DNA from: an uncultured Caulobacterales bacterium
GTDB taxonomy: Bacteria; Pseudomonadota; Alphaproteobacteria; Caulobacterales; Maricaulaceae
Assembly: GCA_937923965.1 (NCBI GenBank)
Contig: CALDTL010000096.1
Location: forward strand, 1 to 43,520
Direction of reading: 5' to 3'
DNA length: 43,520 nt
Below the pieces are notes generated by a model. That model made no database searches and was not told the origin of the DNA. It worked only from the letters and a program-made list of their open reading frames with translations. This document shows, one piece after another, positions 8,350 to 17,397 of this stretch. Both the position numbers and the translations under genes were made by a program. Position 1 is the stretch's first letter. Every line of letters begins with the position of its first letter.

Positions 8350-8365
8350 TTAAGATAAATTTAAC
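8350..8365 (+). promoter_or_regulatory. CtrA-like box before the M23 peptidase-bactofilin operon
   Basis: TTAAGATAAATTTAAC fits the full CtrA consensus TTAA-N7-TTAAC exactly, in the gap between the DUF455 gene and the M23 peptidase, 82 bases before its ATG. CtrA is the master cell-cycle response regulator of Caulobacterales and Hyphomonadaceae. With nine fixed bases, about 0.3 such sites are expected by chance in a window this size at even base composition (both strands), so position is part of the argument. No convincing -10 was found beside it. Confidence 0.5.
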
Positions 8366-8447
8366 CATAAAAGACGCCAATTCCCCTTGAAGCCAATTAT
8401 GAACCTATGATTAGTAGGAGCGGGCAACCAAACATGTTCGGGGATAT

Positions 8448-9659
8448 ATGTTAAACGACGTAATGAGCGATGTGCGAATGCACATCATGCGCCATTTTCC
8501 AGAGCGCCAGATCTATCTTCGGTCTGGTGGTGAGGTCAAATATTACGTCCTGTCTACGCGCCTGCAAGTCTTGGTAAGTTCTCTTTTTTCGGTCATGGCA
8601 CTTTGGTGTCTCTACACGATGATCAATCTCCTCGTGGGACACAACCCACTCAGGACGTCTGGACAGGAAATCAAACACCAAAAAGCGAATTATGAACGCA
8701 TGGTCGCGGATTTGAAGGCGAAGGAAGAAAACACGCGCCTAATGCTGGCCGAGCAACAAGCCAATTTCCAAACCATGGCCAGCCAGCTTGAACAAAAACA
8801 TCAAACGCTCGCCCAAATTATGGGAACCCAAACCAGCTCAGCCGCTCTGTCTAATCCATCGCCAATAGAATATGTCGATGAGCGCGTTTTGATGTCTCCG
8901 TCAGCTCGGGATACGACCCCGCGGGTTTCGCGTAATGACGTTATTCAAACAGCCTCGCTGACAACCGGTCTGAATTTTGACAATTCCTTGAATGAAATGG
9001 GCGCGAAGCAAGATGCTTTCCTGATCAAAGCTGAATACGAGACTCAAGAGAAAATCGAACGCAACCGCGCTCTGATCCAAGCGACGGACATGGATGTCGA
9101 GACAATTTTAAAAGCCGCGCCTGGCGGTAAAGGTGGGCCTTATCTGCCGCCAAGCGATTTCTCGCAAAGCAAAGATGGGTTTATTTCTCGAGTAGAAGCC
9201 ATTCAAGCCCGGGCAGTTGAAGCGGATGTGCTTGAGGGTGCCATCGAGTCTATCCCCCTGGGTCATCCGGTCGCCGATGAGACCTATAGGACGTCTGGCT
9301 TTGGCTTGCGGCAGGACCCGTTCACGAAACGACCAACCATGCACCACGGATTAGACTTTGGCGGACGGCGGGAAACACCCATCGTTTCCACGGCCGCAGG
9401 TATCGTGACCCGCGTTGGACGTAACGGCACCTATGGCCTTATGGTGGAAATCGACCACGGGCATGGCTTTAAGACACGTTACGCTCATTTGCATAAGACA
9501 TTTGTCAAACGCGGCCAAACAGTAGATAAGGGTGAAAAAGTAGGCGGAATGGGCTCCACGGGTCGGAGTACGGCCACCCACCTTCACTACGAAGTACATT
9601 TCCAAGGTCGGGCCTATGACCCGAGTAAGTTTTTGAAAGCAGGACTTTATGTTCAATAA
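8448..9659 (+). CDS. Membrane-anchored M23 endopeptidase, LmdC-like
   Basis: A 403-residue inner-membrane peptidoglycan hydrolase. A short cytoplasmic N-terminus (residues 1-40) precedes one transmembrane helix (about 41-64), then a coiled-coil rich in Gln/Glu/Lys (about 75-125), a linker, and a C-terminal M23 (LytM) domain from about 280. The zinc ligands are all present: H299-x3-D303 and the HLH pair His378/His380, so it should be active, unlike degenerate LytM factors. The stop overlaps the bactofilin start by 11 bases. In Hyphomonas neptunium a bactofilin (BacA) and a linked M23 peptidase (LmdC) work together to localise wall synthesis for stalk and bud shape; the same architecture and order suggest the same role. 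A CtrA-like box lies upstream. Confidence 0.85.
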   Translation: MLNDVMSDVRMHIMRHFPERQIYLRSGGEVKYYVLSTRLQVLVSSLFSVMALWCLYTMINLLVGHNPLRTSGQEIKHQKANYERMVADLKAKEENTRLMLAEQQANFQTMASQLEQKHQTLAQIMGTQTSSAALSNPSPIEYVDERVLMSPSARDTTPRVSRNDVIQTASLTTGLNFDNSLNEMGAKQDAFLIKAEYETQEKIERNRALIQATDMDVETILKAAPGGKGGPYLPPSDFSQSKDGFISRVEAIQARAVEADVLEGAIESIPLGHPVADETYRTSGFGLRQDPFTKRPTMHHGLDFGGRRETPIVSTAAGIVTRVGRNGTYGLMVEIDHGHGFKTRYAHLHKTFVKRGQTVDKGEKVGGMGSTGRSTATHLHYEVHFQGRAYDPSKFLKAGLYVQ

Positions 9660-10089
9660 AACCAACAGCCCGTCTGCAACGCCCTCTGCAAGCAAAGCGC
9701 CTTCTACGTCAGCTGCACCGCGCGCAATTTCTGGAGGCGCACCTTCAATTCTGGGGCGTGACTTAGTTATTACCGGCGACATCAAGACTGACGGTGACGT
9801 GCAAATCGATGGCCGTTTAGATGGTAATATCACGGCCGGAAACGTCACAATTGGTGAGCAAGGCGCGGTCAATGGAAAAATCAAGGCGCAAAATGTCCAT
9901 ATTCGCGGGAAGGTCTCAGGCAAGGTTGAGAGCAATGTTGTTGAACTCTCGGAAACAGCCAATGTTCAGGCCGACCTCATTCAAGATCAGCTTATGATCG
10001 CAAATGGCGCTTTCTTTGATGGCAAATGTGCTCGGAAATCCTCTTCGCCGACACCTATATCATCCGCGAAACCTGCTAAATCTGCGTAG
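9649..10089 (+). CDS. bacA: Bactofilin (BacA-like)
   Basis: A 146-residue bactofilin, a polymer-forming cytoskeletal protein of the inner-membrane face. A Ser/Ala/Pro-rich disordered N-terminus (1-30) is followed by the beta-helical DUF583 core (about 35-125) with typical turns DVQIDGRLDGNITAGNVTIG and KVSGKVESNVVEL, then a short Ser/Lys/Ala tail. The N-terminus MFNKTNSP has Phe and Lys residues like the membrane-targeting peptides of other bactofilins. Its start lies inside the end of the M23 peptidase gene, so the two are translationally coupled. It probably recruits the peptidase to sites of curvature or growth, as shown for BacA and LmdC in Hyphomonas neptunium. Confidence 0.93.
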   Translation: MFNKTNSPSATPSASKAPSTSAAPRAISGGAPSILGRDLVITGDIKTDGDVQIDGRLDGNITAGNVTIGEQGAVNGKIKAQNVHIRGKVSGKVESNVVELSETANVQADLIQDQLMIANGAFFDGKCARKSSSPTPISSAKPAKSA

Positions 10090-10121
10090 GATTTGTAATC
10101 CAATGATTCGCCTTCGCGGCC

Positions 10122-12407
10122 TTAAAGGCCCCGAGATGGGTCGAAACTCGACTTTCTAGAGAAGCCCCGGGGTGCCATGCGTCCGGCTTGCGCGCGTTTC
10201 CCGACTAGCAAGTTCCAGTCTGGCACGTCTTTACGGCGCGCAGAGGTGTCTAGGAACGTGAGCCCCTCTTCCGACTTGAAGGTCGTAATATCTGATAGAC
10301 CGCCATCCTTGTATTTTTGCAATCTCACACCTTTGCCGCGTGTCATGACGGGCAAATCCTCGACGTCAAAAACTAGAATTTTTCGATTTTCTCCTATAAC
10401 GGCTATTTTCTCGCCTTTTGTTTGAATAACCCGCAAAGCTTCCGAGTCGCCTTTGACATTTAGGGTTTTTCGACCTCCGCGCGTGCTGGCAATAATTTCT
10501 TTTTCAGAGACCCGGAATCCGTAACCATCACTACTGGCGACGATTAACTCGCGCTCAGGATCATGCACAAACATCCCGATTGGGCTGTGGTCATTTTCCA
10601 TATCGACGAGTAATCGAATGGGCTCCCCATTGCCGCGTCCGCCAGGCAGTTTATCTGCGCCGAGCGTATAAAATTTCCCATTGGTCGCGAAAACGATAAT
10701 TTTATCCGTCGTCTCAGCCGGAACTGCGAAAGCCAGCTTATCGCCCTCTTTGAACTTAACGCCGGAGACATCATCCATTTTTCCTTTCAAGGCTCGGATC
10801 CAGCCCTTTTCGGACATGACAACGGTGATGGGTTCTTTGGTGATGAAGGCCGTCGATAAATCGACATCAATGTCAGGCGCTAGCTCAAAAGTCGTTCGCC
10901 GGCGACCCAATTCTGTTTTGGGTCCATAAATATCGCGAACCTCACGAACCTGATCGGCAATCGCGTCCCATTGCAGACTCTCTGTTGACACGAGCTTGTC
11001 CAGCTCATCTCGCTCGGCAGATAACTTATCATGCTCGCCTTTAATCTCGAGTTCCTGCAGCTTGTTCAAAGCCCGTAAGCGCATGTTTAAAATGGCGTCG
11101 GCTTGGCGCTCTGTGAGGCCAAAAGCCTTCATCAGATCTTGCTTGGGGTGATCTTCAAAGCGAATAATCCGGATGACCTCATCCATATTCAGAAAGGCGA
11201 TCATATAACCGTCGAGAATTTCCAAACGGTCTGCGATTTTGGAGAGGCGCTGACCGGAGCGGCGAAGCAGGACCTCGCGTCGATGATTTAGCCAGGATTG
11301 AATCACCTCTCGCAGATCCATGACGCGCGGCGTCCGCGTATCATCGAGTACATTCATGTTTAGACTGGTTCGGCTCTCAAGCTCAGAGATCTTGAACAAG
11401 CTTTCCATCAACAAAGCCGCATCAATATTTTTGCTGCGCGGCTCTAAAACAATACGAATATCCTCAGCGCTCTCATCGCGGACATCTGCTAAACCGGGCG
11501 ATTTTTTCAATTCAATGATCTCTGCCAGCTTCTCGATGAGACGGGATTTTTGAACCTGATAAGGGATTTCTGTTATAATGATTTGATATTGCCCGCGGCC
11601 CGTATCTTCAACATGCCAGCGCGCGCGAACTTTAAAACCGCCCTTGCCGGCTTTGTAGGTCTCAAGCATGGACTCAGGCGTTTCGACGATGATCCCGCCC
11701 GTCGGTAGGTCTGGCCCCAACACGTAATTCATCAAGGTCTCTACGCGCGCGTTGGGCGTCTTTATCAGATGCAGCGCCGCATTGCATAACTCAGCGGCAT
11801 TATGAGGCGGAATAGACGTCGCCATACCAACGGCAATACCTTGGCTGCCATTGGCGAGGAGATTTGGAAAGCCTGCCGGTAGAACCTGAGGCTCGTCATC
11901 CTCCTCATTATAAGTGGGAATGAAATCGACGGCATCTTCATCAAGGCCCGCGAGCAAAGCGACGCCGGCTGCTGTCATCTTGGCTTCGGTGTAGCGCATC
12001 GCGGCGGGGCTATCTCCGTCGATATTACCAAAATTCCCCTGCCCGTCGACTAGTGGATAGCGCGTGGCAAAAGATTGCGAGAGTTTGACGAGTGCGTCAT
12101 AAATCGATGCGTCGCCATGTGGATGATATTGTCCCATCACATCACCAACGATACGCGCCGATTTTTTGTGAGAATTTTCAGGATTCAATTTTAACTGCCG
12201 CATGGCATAAAGAATGCGGCGATGAACGGGTTTCAATCCATCACGGACGTCTGGCAATGCACGCTGCGTTATTGTCGACAGCGCATAAGCCAAATACCGC
12301 GTCGAGAGAGCCGTATCAAAATGCTCCTCGATAATCGCATTATCGGGCACGCCGTTATCGCCGCCGGCGCCTGAAGATTTAGATTTGGTTTTAGGTGTCT
12401 TCGCCAT
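10122..12407 (-). CDS. parC: DNA topoisomerase IV subunit A
   Basis: ParC (761 aa) is the breakage-reunion subunit of topoisomerase IV, which unlinks daughter chromosomes. The winged-helix and tower region carries the catalytic Tyr139 in AMRYTEAKM, and [13 protein letters not shown] marks the quinolone pocket. The residue equivalent to E. coli GyrA Ser83 is Ala100, with Ser101 next to it; Asp104 (the GyrA Asp87 equivalent) is kept. The C-terminal beta-pinwheel from about residue 500 lacks a GyrA box, which favours ParC over GyrA. An N-terminal Lys/Ser-rich leader of about 20 residues is not part of the fold. It lies 75 bases after recO in the same direction, and the gap has two GANTC sites. 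Confidence 0.93.
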   Translation of the reverse strand: MAKTPKTKSKSSGAGGDNGVPDNAIIEEHFDTALSTRYLAYALSTITQRALPDVRDGLKPVHRRILYAMRQLKLNPENSHKKSARIVGDVMGQYHPHGDASIYDALVKLSQSFATRYPLVDGQGNFGNIDGDSPAAMRYTEAKMTAAGVALLAGLDEDAVDFIPTYNEEDDEPQVLPAGFPNLLANGSQGIAVGMATSIPPHNAAELCNAALHLIKTPNARVETLMNYVLGPDLPTGGIIVETPESMLETYKAGKGGFKVRARWHVEDTGRGQYQIIITEIPYQVQKSRLIEKLAEIIELKKSPGLADVRDESAEDIRIVLEPRSKNIDAALLMESLFKISELESRTSLNMNVLDDTRTPRVMDLREVIQSWLNHRREVLLRRSGQRLSKIADRLEILDGYMIAFLNMDEVIRIIRFEDHPKQDLMKAFGLTERQADAILNMRLRALNKLQELEIKGEHDKLSAERDELDKLVSTESLQWDAIADQVREVRDIYGPKTELGRRRTTFELAPDIDVDLSTAFITKEPITVVMSEKGWIRALKGKMDDVSGVKFKEGDKLAFAVPAETTDKIIVFATNGKFYTLGADKLPGGRGNGEPIRLLVDMENDHSPIGMFVHDPERELIVASSDGYGFRVSEKEIIASTRGGRKTLNVKGDSEALRVIQTKGEKIAVIGENRKILVFDVEDLPVMTRGKGVRLQKYKDGGLSDITTFKSEEGLTFLDTSARRKDVPDWNLLVGKRAQAGRMAPRGFSRKSSFDPSRGL

Positions 12408-12482
12408 GAATGCTGCGGGCCTTTCGAATCACTTGAGTCAAGTTACCAAAAGGAAGGACTGCGCGCGCCTCTAACTATAGCT

Positions 12483-13223
12483 TTATTGGGGACGGCTTGC
12501 GAATCCATTCGCGGTCAGGCGTTGAACCATTGCGCCTCGAGCGTCTGGTAGGGTGCGGTTTATCTCCCACTGCACGCGGGTTTCAAGGAAATACCCCGTC
12601 AGGCGTAGCCCCTCCCAAATATCTTCGGGGCCTGCACTGCCCTCTCCGCGCATAAATCCAGGGAGGCTCAACATCTTGTCGCCATATGGCGCGGCCGCCT
12701 CAGTACAAACCGCGCGCCCTGACCGGGGCGAAACATGCGTCAAATTTTCCGTCGTTCCCGTCGCAGCACATTCACTCAGGTCGAGCCCATATCCAAGCGC
12801 TGCGAGCAAGCCTGACTCCCAGCGGATATAAAGTGCGGGCCAAACCTGCGGGTTGTGCAACTGCGAGACAACGATCGAAAATACATCATACAGCGCCGGA
12901 TAAGACTCCCGCTCAGGCAGCAACTCTCGGGTCATCACACAAAGCGCGTTTAATCCGGCTAGGCTTAACCGCTCCTCCATCAACTCGGCGGCGCGGCTAT
13001 CGATAGCTTCTAGGGTGTAGTAACCGAGTTGATCCTCGAGGCGGCCACGCCATTCCACGGTCACATGATTGCCGGGTTGCAGCACGGGCCGCAGTCGGCG
13101 GCCGATGCCGCCCCGCACCAGCCCAGCATGCCGTCCGTGCTCGCGGGTGAAAACCTCAATAATCGCCGATGTCTCGCCGTGTTTCCGGACGCTCAGGATA
13201 TATCCGTCGGCAGACCAATCCAT
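12483..13223 (-). CDS. recO: DNA repair protein RecO
   Basis: RecO (246 aa) works with RecR and RecF to load RecA on gapped single-stranded DNA. The N-terminal OB-fold is clear (MDWSADGYILSVRKHGE, then HAGLVRGGIGRR), followed by the helical domain typical of the RecO C-terminal half with ending GFASRPQ. The length is normal. It follows era by three bases and is the last tightly packed gene of the pyrE-recO block; parC follows after 75 bases. The linkage rnc-era-recO is conserved across many proteobacteria. Confidence 0.93.
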   Translation of the reverse strand: MDWSADGYILSVRKHGETSAIIEVFTREHGRHAGLVRGGIGRRLRPVLQPGNHVTVEWRGRLEDQLGYYTLEAIDSRAAELMEERLSLAGLNALCVMTRELLPERESYPALYDVFSIVVSQLHNPQVWPALYIRWESGLLAALGYGLDLSECAATGTTENLTHVSPRSGRAVCTEAAAPYGDKMLSLPGFMRGEGSAGPEDIWEGLRLTGYFLETRVQWEINRTLPDARGAMVQRLTANGFASRPQ

Positions 13224-13226
13224 TGA

Positions 13227-14180
13227 TCAGACGTCAAACTCCAAGCCCATACCGGTGTAACGTGCTTGGTCGTCTTTCCATTTTTCACGCACTTTCACGA
13301 AAAGGAAAAGATGCACTTTGCGTCCAAGCCAGTCCTGCATATCGCGTCTTGCAGAGGCCCCAATGTTTTTGATGGTCTGTCCGGATTTTCCCAGCACAAT
13401 TGGTTTTTGCGACGACCGACGCACATAAATTACCTGCTCAATGCGGACGTCGCCATTTTTCAGCTCTTTCCAACTCTCTGTTTCGACCATACTCGCATAT
13501 GGAAGTTCATCATGCAGGCGTAGGAATAGCTTTTCGCGCGTGATTTCAGCCGCCATGAGACGCGACGGAATATCTGCGGCTTGATCAATTGGGTATAGAA
13601 ACGGTCCTTCTGGCATGGCCTCCGCAAGGGCATGAGATAAGGCCTCTATGCCTTCTCCATTTGACGCAGAGGTCATGAATATTTGGGAATAGACGTCCAT
13701 TTCATTAAATTCGGCGATTAATGGAAGCACTTGATCATGCGGAATTTCATCCACTTTGTTCAATACGAGAAATGGTTTTTGCTGACGCTTCTTTAGGCCT
13801 TTTGCGACACTCTTCGTATCCTCGACAGAAAGGCGGTCTTGCGCACCGCCCTCGCCGGCGGCATGGCGCAACCACGCCGGTGCGTCGACAACATGGACAA
13901 CTAAGTTACTATCCGATGCGCCTGTCCAGGCGGCGTGAACCATAGATTTTGCCAGACGATCCGACTCATTTGGAGAAAAAATTCCAGGTGTGTCGACCAA
14001 AACAACCTGCGCCGCCTGACCTGATTTTGTCTCGAGCATCGCTATCGCCCGAATCTGAAAACGGGTCGTTTGCACCTTATGGGTAACAATTGAGACCTTC
14101 TCTCCGACAAGTGCATTTGTGAGAGTTGATTTACCGGCATTAGGTGCGCCAACAATGGCGGCAAAGCCTGCTTTGCTCAT
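13227..14180 (-). CDS. era: GTPase Era
   Basis: Era (317 aa) is a ribosome-associated GTPase that binds the 3' end of 16S rRNA and checks 30S maturation. The G1 motif GAPNAGKST lies at about residue 11, G3 is DTPG, and G4 is NKVD; the C-terminal KH domain holds GKSGQTIKNIGASARRDM and the end KVREKWKDD. An acidic/glycine-rich insert between G3 and G4 (AAGEGGAQDRLSVED region) makes it slightly longer than the 301-residue E. coli protein. Its ATG overlaps the rnc stop by four bases (ATGA), consistent with coupled synthesis of two rRNA-maturation factors. Confidence 0.96.
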   Translation of the reverse strand: MSKAGFAAIVGAPNAGKSTLTNALVGEKVSIVTHKVQTTRFQIRAIAMLETKSGQAAQVVLVDTPGIFSPNESDRLAKSMVHAAWTGASDSNLVVHVVDAPAWLRHAAGEGGAQDRLSVEDTKSVAKGLKKRQQKPFLVLNKVDEIPHDQVLPLIAEFNEMDVYSQIFMTSASNGEGIEALSHALAEAMPEGPFLYPIDQAADIPSRLMAAEITREKLFLRLHDELPYASMVETESWKELKNGDVRIEQVIYVRRSSQKPIVLGKSGQTIKNIGASARRDMQDWLGRKVHLFLFVKVREKWKDDQARYTGMGLEFDV

Positions 14181-14881
14181 GTGGGCCAGCTTTCAAGTAG
14201 ATGTGTTGCGGCATATCGTTCTGCATCGCGTTTGGATTTTCCAGTGCCGCTAGCGGCCCCCACCCCCGACACATGAACCTCAATAACGAACAGGGGTTGG
14301 TGATCCGGGCCACTTCGTTTTATGATTTCATAGCTTGGCAACCCATAGTTCGCGGCCATAGCGCGTTCCTGCAGTTCAGTTTTAGGATCTTTCGCAGATT
14401 TTTTGACAACTTCAGCGAGGAGCGGCAACCAATGCGTATCATAAAAGCGCTTTGCAGCTTCATATCCGCCATCAAGATATATTGCGGCGAGAAGAGCCTC
14501 GCACGCATTCCCCAGAATTGAAGTCTTCTCGCGGCCGCCTTGGCGATCTTCCGCAGAAGACAGCAAAAGCGCATCACCAACGCAGATACCCCGAGCCACC
14601 TTTGCGCACGTTTCTTTTCGCACCAAGGCATTCAAACGCCGCGCAAGCGTGCCTTCTGCTTCTGTAGAATAATCATATAACGCCGCTGCCGTCATGAGGC
14701 CCAATACCCTGTCGCCAAGGAACTCCAACCTTTCATTATCCGGTGATATCCGTTGACCATCGCCATAAGAGCTATGTGTCATGGCACGAATAAGCAGGCT
14801 TGGATCATCAAAAGAATAATCCAAGCGCTGTTCAAGCGCCCGCAACCGCGGATAAAGTTCTTCCCCCATTACCGCACTCAT
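14177..14881 (-). CDS. rnc: Ribonuclease III
   Basis: RNase III (234 aa) cleaves double-stranded RNA in rRNA precursors and regulatory duplexes. The catalytic domain has the signature ERLEFLGDRVLGL (near residues 45-57, with the metal-binding Glu and Asp), and the second acidic cluster lies around NACEALLAAIYLDGG. A C-terminal dsRNA-binding domain follows (PKTELQERAMA through GTGKSKRDAERYAA). The start ATGAGTGCG overlaps the lepB stop by four bases and the stop overlaps era by four bases. Confidence 0.96.
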   Translation of the reverse strand: MSAVMGEELYPRLRALEQRLDYSFDDPSLLIRAMTHSSYGDGQRISPDNERLEFLGDRVLGLMTAAALYDYSTEAEGTLARRLNALVRKETCAKVARGICVGDALLLSSAEDRQGGREKTSILGNACEALLAAIYLDGGYEAAKRFYDTHWLPLLAEVVKKSAKDPKTELQERAMAANYGLPSYEIIKRSGPDHQPLFVIEVHVSGVGAASGTGKSKRDAERYAATHLLESWPT

Positions 14882-15654
14882 TCGATATCTTTAAACCAAC
14901 GATCCTTGCGGATATTCAGCCAGGTCCAAGGTTTGAAAAGAACAAAGTCTTCGTTGACAGATAAAAGAACGATTTCAGCACGCCCTATGATGTTTTCCTT
15001 AGGTACAATCCCTGCCCCGCCCTCCGCAACAGTGACGCGGCTATCGTAGGAGTGATCACGGTTATCTCCCATCATAAAATAATATCCGGCGGGCACAGTT
15101 CGAACCTCGGTCCGGTCAAGACGACTATTATTCTGGGCATCCAAAATTTCATGGGATCGACCATCTGGGAAGGTTTCAACGATCAGGTCAGCATTCTCCG
15201 CGCTTCCAAAGCTATTAATGTACTCAAATTTTCCGCGCGTCACAGTTGGAACGAGTTCACCGTTTAAATAGAGCAAGCCATCCTTCACTTGCACCTGGTC
15301 TCCGGGTAGACCGACAACTCGCTTAATGAAGTTTTTGGTATCACCCTCAGGCCGGAAGACAATCACATCCCCCCGATTTAAGTCTCGTTCTAATATACGC
15401 CCTTTTTTGACCGGGAACGGGAACGGGGTCGCTGCAAATTTGCCATAACCGACACTATATTTCGATGTGATGATGTAATCACCCTGCATCAAGCCAGGCA
15501 CCATTGATCCGGACGGGATATGAAAAGGTTGGAAAATAAAAGTTCGGAGAACGAAGGCAATGCCGAGCGCCCAAAGGACAGTTGAAAATAACTCTCCAAA
15601 TCCGCCTTTGGTGTTTTCACCTTTTGCGTCTCTCTCTTTTTTCTGCGTCATCAT
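14878..15654 (-). CDS. lepB: Signal peptidase I
   Basis: LepB (258 aa) removes signal peptides from exported proteins at the outer face of the inner membrane. It has one N-terminal membrane anchor (about residues 23-42), the catalytic Ser50 in IPSGSM, the general base Lys111 in FIKRVVGLPGD, and the conserved box GDNRDHSYDSR. The short form with a single transmembrane helix is usual for alphaproteobacteria. Two ATG codons stand in tandem; the first (15654) overlaps the acpS stop as ATGA and is taken as the start. Its clients here would include the lytic transglycosylase and the second amidohydrolase-like protein; the lipoprotein instead needs LspA. Confidence 0.95.
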   Translation of the reverse strand: MMTQKKERDAKGENTKGGFGELFSTVLWALGIAFVLRTFIFQPFHIPSGSMVPGLMQGDYIITSKYSVGYGKFAATPFPFPVKKGRILERDLNRGDVIVFRPEGDTKNFIKRVVGLPGDQVQVKDGLLYLNGELVPTVTRGKFEYINSFGSAENADLIVETFPDGRSHEILDAQNNSRLDRTEVRTVPAGYYFMMGDNRDHSYDSRVTVAEGGAGIVPKENIIGRAEIVLLSVNEDFVLFKPWTWLNIRKDRWFKDIE

Positions 15655-16061
15655 GACTGTTTAGCGTCTGGAATAGCGTCGGCAATCGCAAAAGCCGTCG
15701 CATAGGGATAATCATCGGACAATGAGAGATGTATATTCAAACTGTGGTTTTCAGGACACACTAAATCCGCCCGCAACTCTGCATCTGCGCTCAATACGGC
15801 CAATGGGCGGCCCGACGGATCATTTTTGACTTCGACGGATGTCCAACTCAAACTCCCCGTATCAGAGCCGGACAGAGCTTTTGCGACGGCCTCCTTTGCG
15901 GCAAATCGTTTTGCGTAGCTCATGGCAGGCCGGGCTTTCGTGTCGCAATAAATCTGCTCCGCTGATGTGAAGGTTTTATCCAAAAAACGCTGCCCGTGGC
16001 GCTCAATGATTTTTTCGATCCGCCGAATGTCGCAAATATCTGTTCCGATCCCAACAATCAT
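15651..16061 (-). CDS. acpS: Holo-[acyl-carrier-protein] synthase
   Basis: AcpS (136 aa) transfers 4'-phosphopantetheine from CoA to apo-ACP and so activates fatty-acid synthesis. The two signatures of the family are present: GIGTDICDIRRIE at the N-terminus (Mg-binding Asp8) and FAAKEAVAKALSG near residue 54 with the metal-binding Glu. The length matches the trimeric AcpS type rather than the larger Sfp type. It overlaps pdxJ and lepB by four bases each, the usual pdxJ-acpS-lepB order of proteobacteria. Confidence 0.95.
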   Translation of the reverse strand: MIVGIGTDICDIRRIEKIIERHGQRFLDKTFTSAEQIYCDTKARPAMSYAKRFAAKEAVAKALSGSDTGSLSWTSVEVKNDPSGRPLAVLSADAELRADLVCPENHSLNIHLSLSDDYPYATAFAIADAIPDAKQS

Positions 16062-16813
16062 GAAGGGCGGGCCTCAGTCACAATCCGGCGCATCTCGGCG
16101 ATTGCGTCATCAATCCCTAAGAAAATCGCTTCGCCGATGATGAAGTGCCCTATGTTAAGTTCCATACATTCTGGAATGGCCGCGATCTCGCCCACATTAT
16201 CAAATGTCAGGCCGTGACCAAAATGCACTTCAAGGCCCAGCTCATCGGCCAGCTTTGCAGATTTAACAAATGTAGCGAGATAATCCTTTGCTTTCTCGTC
16301 TGACCCATCATCCAGCGCATGGGCATAAGCCCCAGTATGAAACTCTACCACTGCCGCGCCAGTTCGCGCGGCGGCTCTAATTTGCGGATCAACCGCCTCT
16401 ATGAATAAGGAAACGCGGGACCCATTCTCGGTCAATTCCCTCACGATTGGGGTGATATGATTATGCCCCGCATCGACATCTAGCCCGCCTTCTGTTGTTC
16501 TTTCTTCGCGGCGCTCGGGGACGATGCAAACCGCCTTTGGTTTTAAATCCAAGGCAATCTTTAGCATTTCATCTGTTGCCGCCATCTCCATGTTCAATGG
16601 AATATTTTCACTCACGCAGAGCTGCTGAAGCCGGACCATATCATCGTCTCGCATGTGACGTCTGTCTTCACGTAAGTGAGCCGTTATCCCGTCCGCCCCA
16701 GCCCTTATCGCAGCGTAGGCTCCAGCAACGGGGTCAGGATGAGCGCCGCCGCGCGCATTTCTAACGGTTGCAATATGATCGATATTGATACCAAGCCGTG
16801 GCAGGTGTTTCAT
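16058..16813 (-). CDS. pdxJ: Pyridoxine 5'-phosphate synthase
   Basis: PdxJ (251 aa) condenses 1-deoxyxylulose 5-phosphate with 3-amino-2-oxopropyl phosphate to pyridoxine 5'-phosphate, the last ring-forming step of the DXP-dependent vitamin B6 route. It is a TIM barrel with the family start [17 protein letters not shown], then [13 protein letters not shown] and the late [17 protein letters not shown]. Key active-site residues in the opening (Asn, Asp, His of NIDHIAT) are intact. It overlaps pyrE and acpS by four bases. Confidence 0.96.
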   Translation of the reverse strand: MKHLPRLGINIDHIATVRNARGGAHPDPVAGAYAAIRAGADGITAHLREDRRHMRDDDMVRLQQLCVSENIPLNMEMAATDEMLKIALDLKPKAVCIVPERREERTTEGGLDVDAGHNHITPIVRELTENGSRVSLFIEAVDPQIRAAARTGAAVVEFHTGAYAHALDDGSDEKAKDYLATFVKSAKLADELGLEVHFGHGLTFDNVGEIAAIPECMELNIGHFIIGEAIFLGIDDAIAEMRRIVTEARPS

Positions 16814-17394
16814 GACAAGCCTCGACTACCCGGTTTAATTGGCGGAATATCGGCAAGTTCAGGCGGTAAATCGTCAGCATCATAATCGGGAAACCGTCTG
16901 GCTGCGAGACTAATAAGAGGCACGCCAATATCGGCTTCCCCGTTGGAGCGGTCAAAAATGCAAGCTCCCGCAATAATCTCAGCGCCCGTTTCTTTCGTAA
17001 TTGCAGCGATGCATTCCCGCGACGACAATCCGGTCGTGACAATATCTTCCACCATAAGGACTTTGCTTCCGGGCTGAATGGAAAATCCGCGGCGAAGCGT
17101 AAACATACCGTCGACCCGCTCGACGAAAAGCGAGTCAACACCCATATGTCGAGCGGTTTCATAGCCGGGAATGACTCCGCCCATCGCAGGTGCGATGATA
17201 ACATCTGGCTCAATCCCCGCCGCTTTGATTTTTTCCGCGAGCGCTTTGCAAACGGTTTCCGTCAGTCTTGGGTTTTTAAAGATCAACGCCTTTTGCAAGA
17301 AAACAGAACTCCGGCGCCCTGATGACAAAATAAAATGCCCTTCCAGCAAAGCCCCAGATTCGCGAAACACGTCTAAAACTTCATCAGTATTCAT
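16810..17394 (-). CDS. pyrE: Orotate phosphoribosyltransferase
   Basis: PyrE (194 aa) makes orotidine 5'-phosphate from orotate and PRPP in pyrimidine synthesis. The PRPP-binding loop [13 protein letters not shown] lies near residues 111-123, and the dimer and substrate segments [17 protein letters not shown] and [10 protein letters not shown] are in the expected places. The C-terminus [16 protein letters not shown] is the usual alphaproteobacterial ending. It starts three bases after the rsh stop and overlaps pdxJ by four bases. Confidence 0.95.
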   Translation of the reverse strand: MNTDEVLDVFRESGALLEGHFILSSGRRSSVFLQKALIFKNPRLTETVCKALAEKIKAAGIEPDVIIAPAMGGVIPGYETARHMGVDSLFVERVDGMFTLRRGFSIQPGSKVLMVEDIVTTGLSSRECIAAITKETGAEIIAGACIFDRSNGEADIGVPLISLAARRFPDYDADDLPPELADIPPIKPGSRGLS

Positions 17395-17397
17395 CTG

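Noticed and set aside
10118-10130. GGCCTT-A-AAGGCC as a terminator between bacA and parC
   Set aside because: A one-base loop cannot form, no T-tract follows, and most of it lies inside the parC coding sequence.
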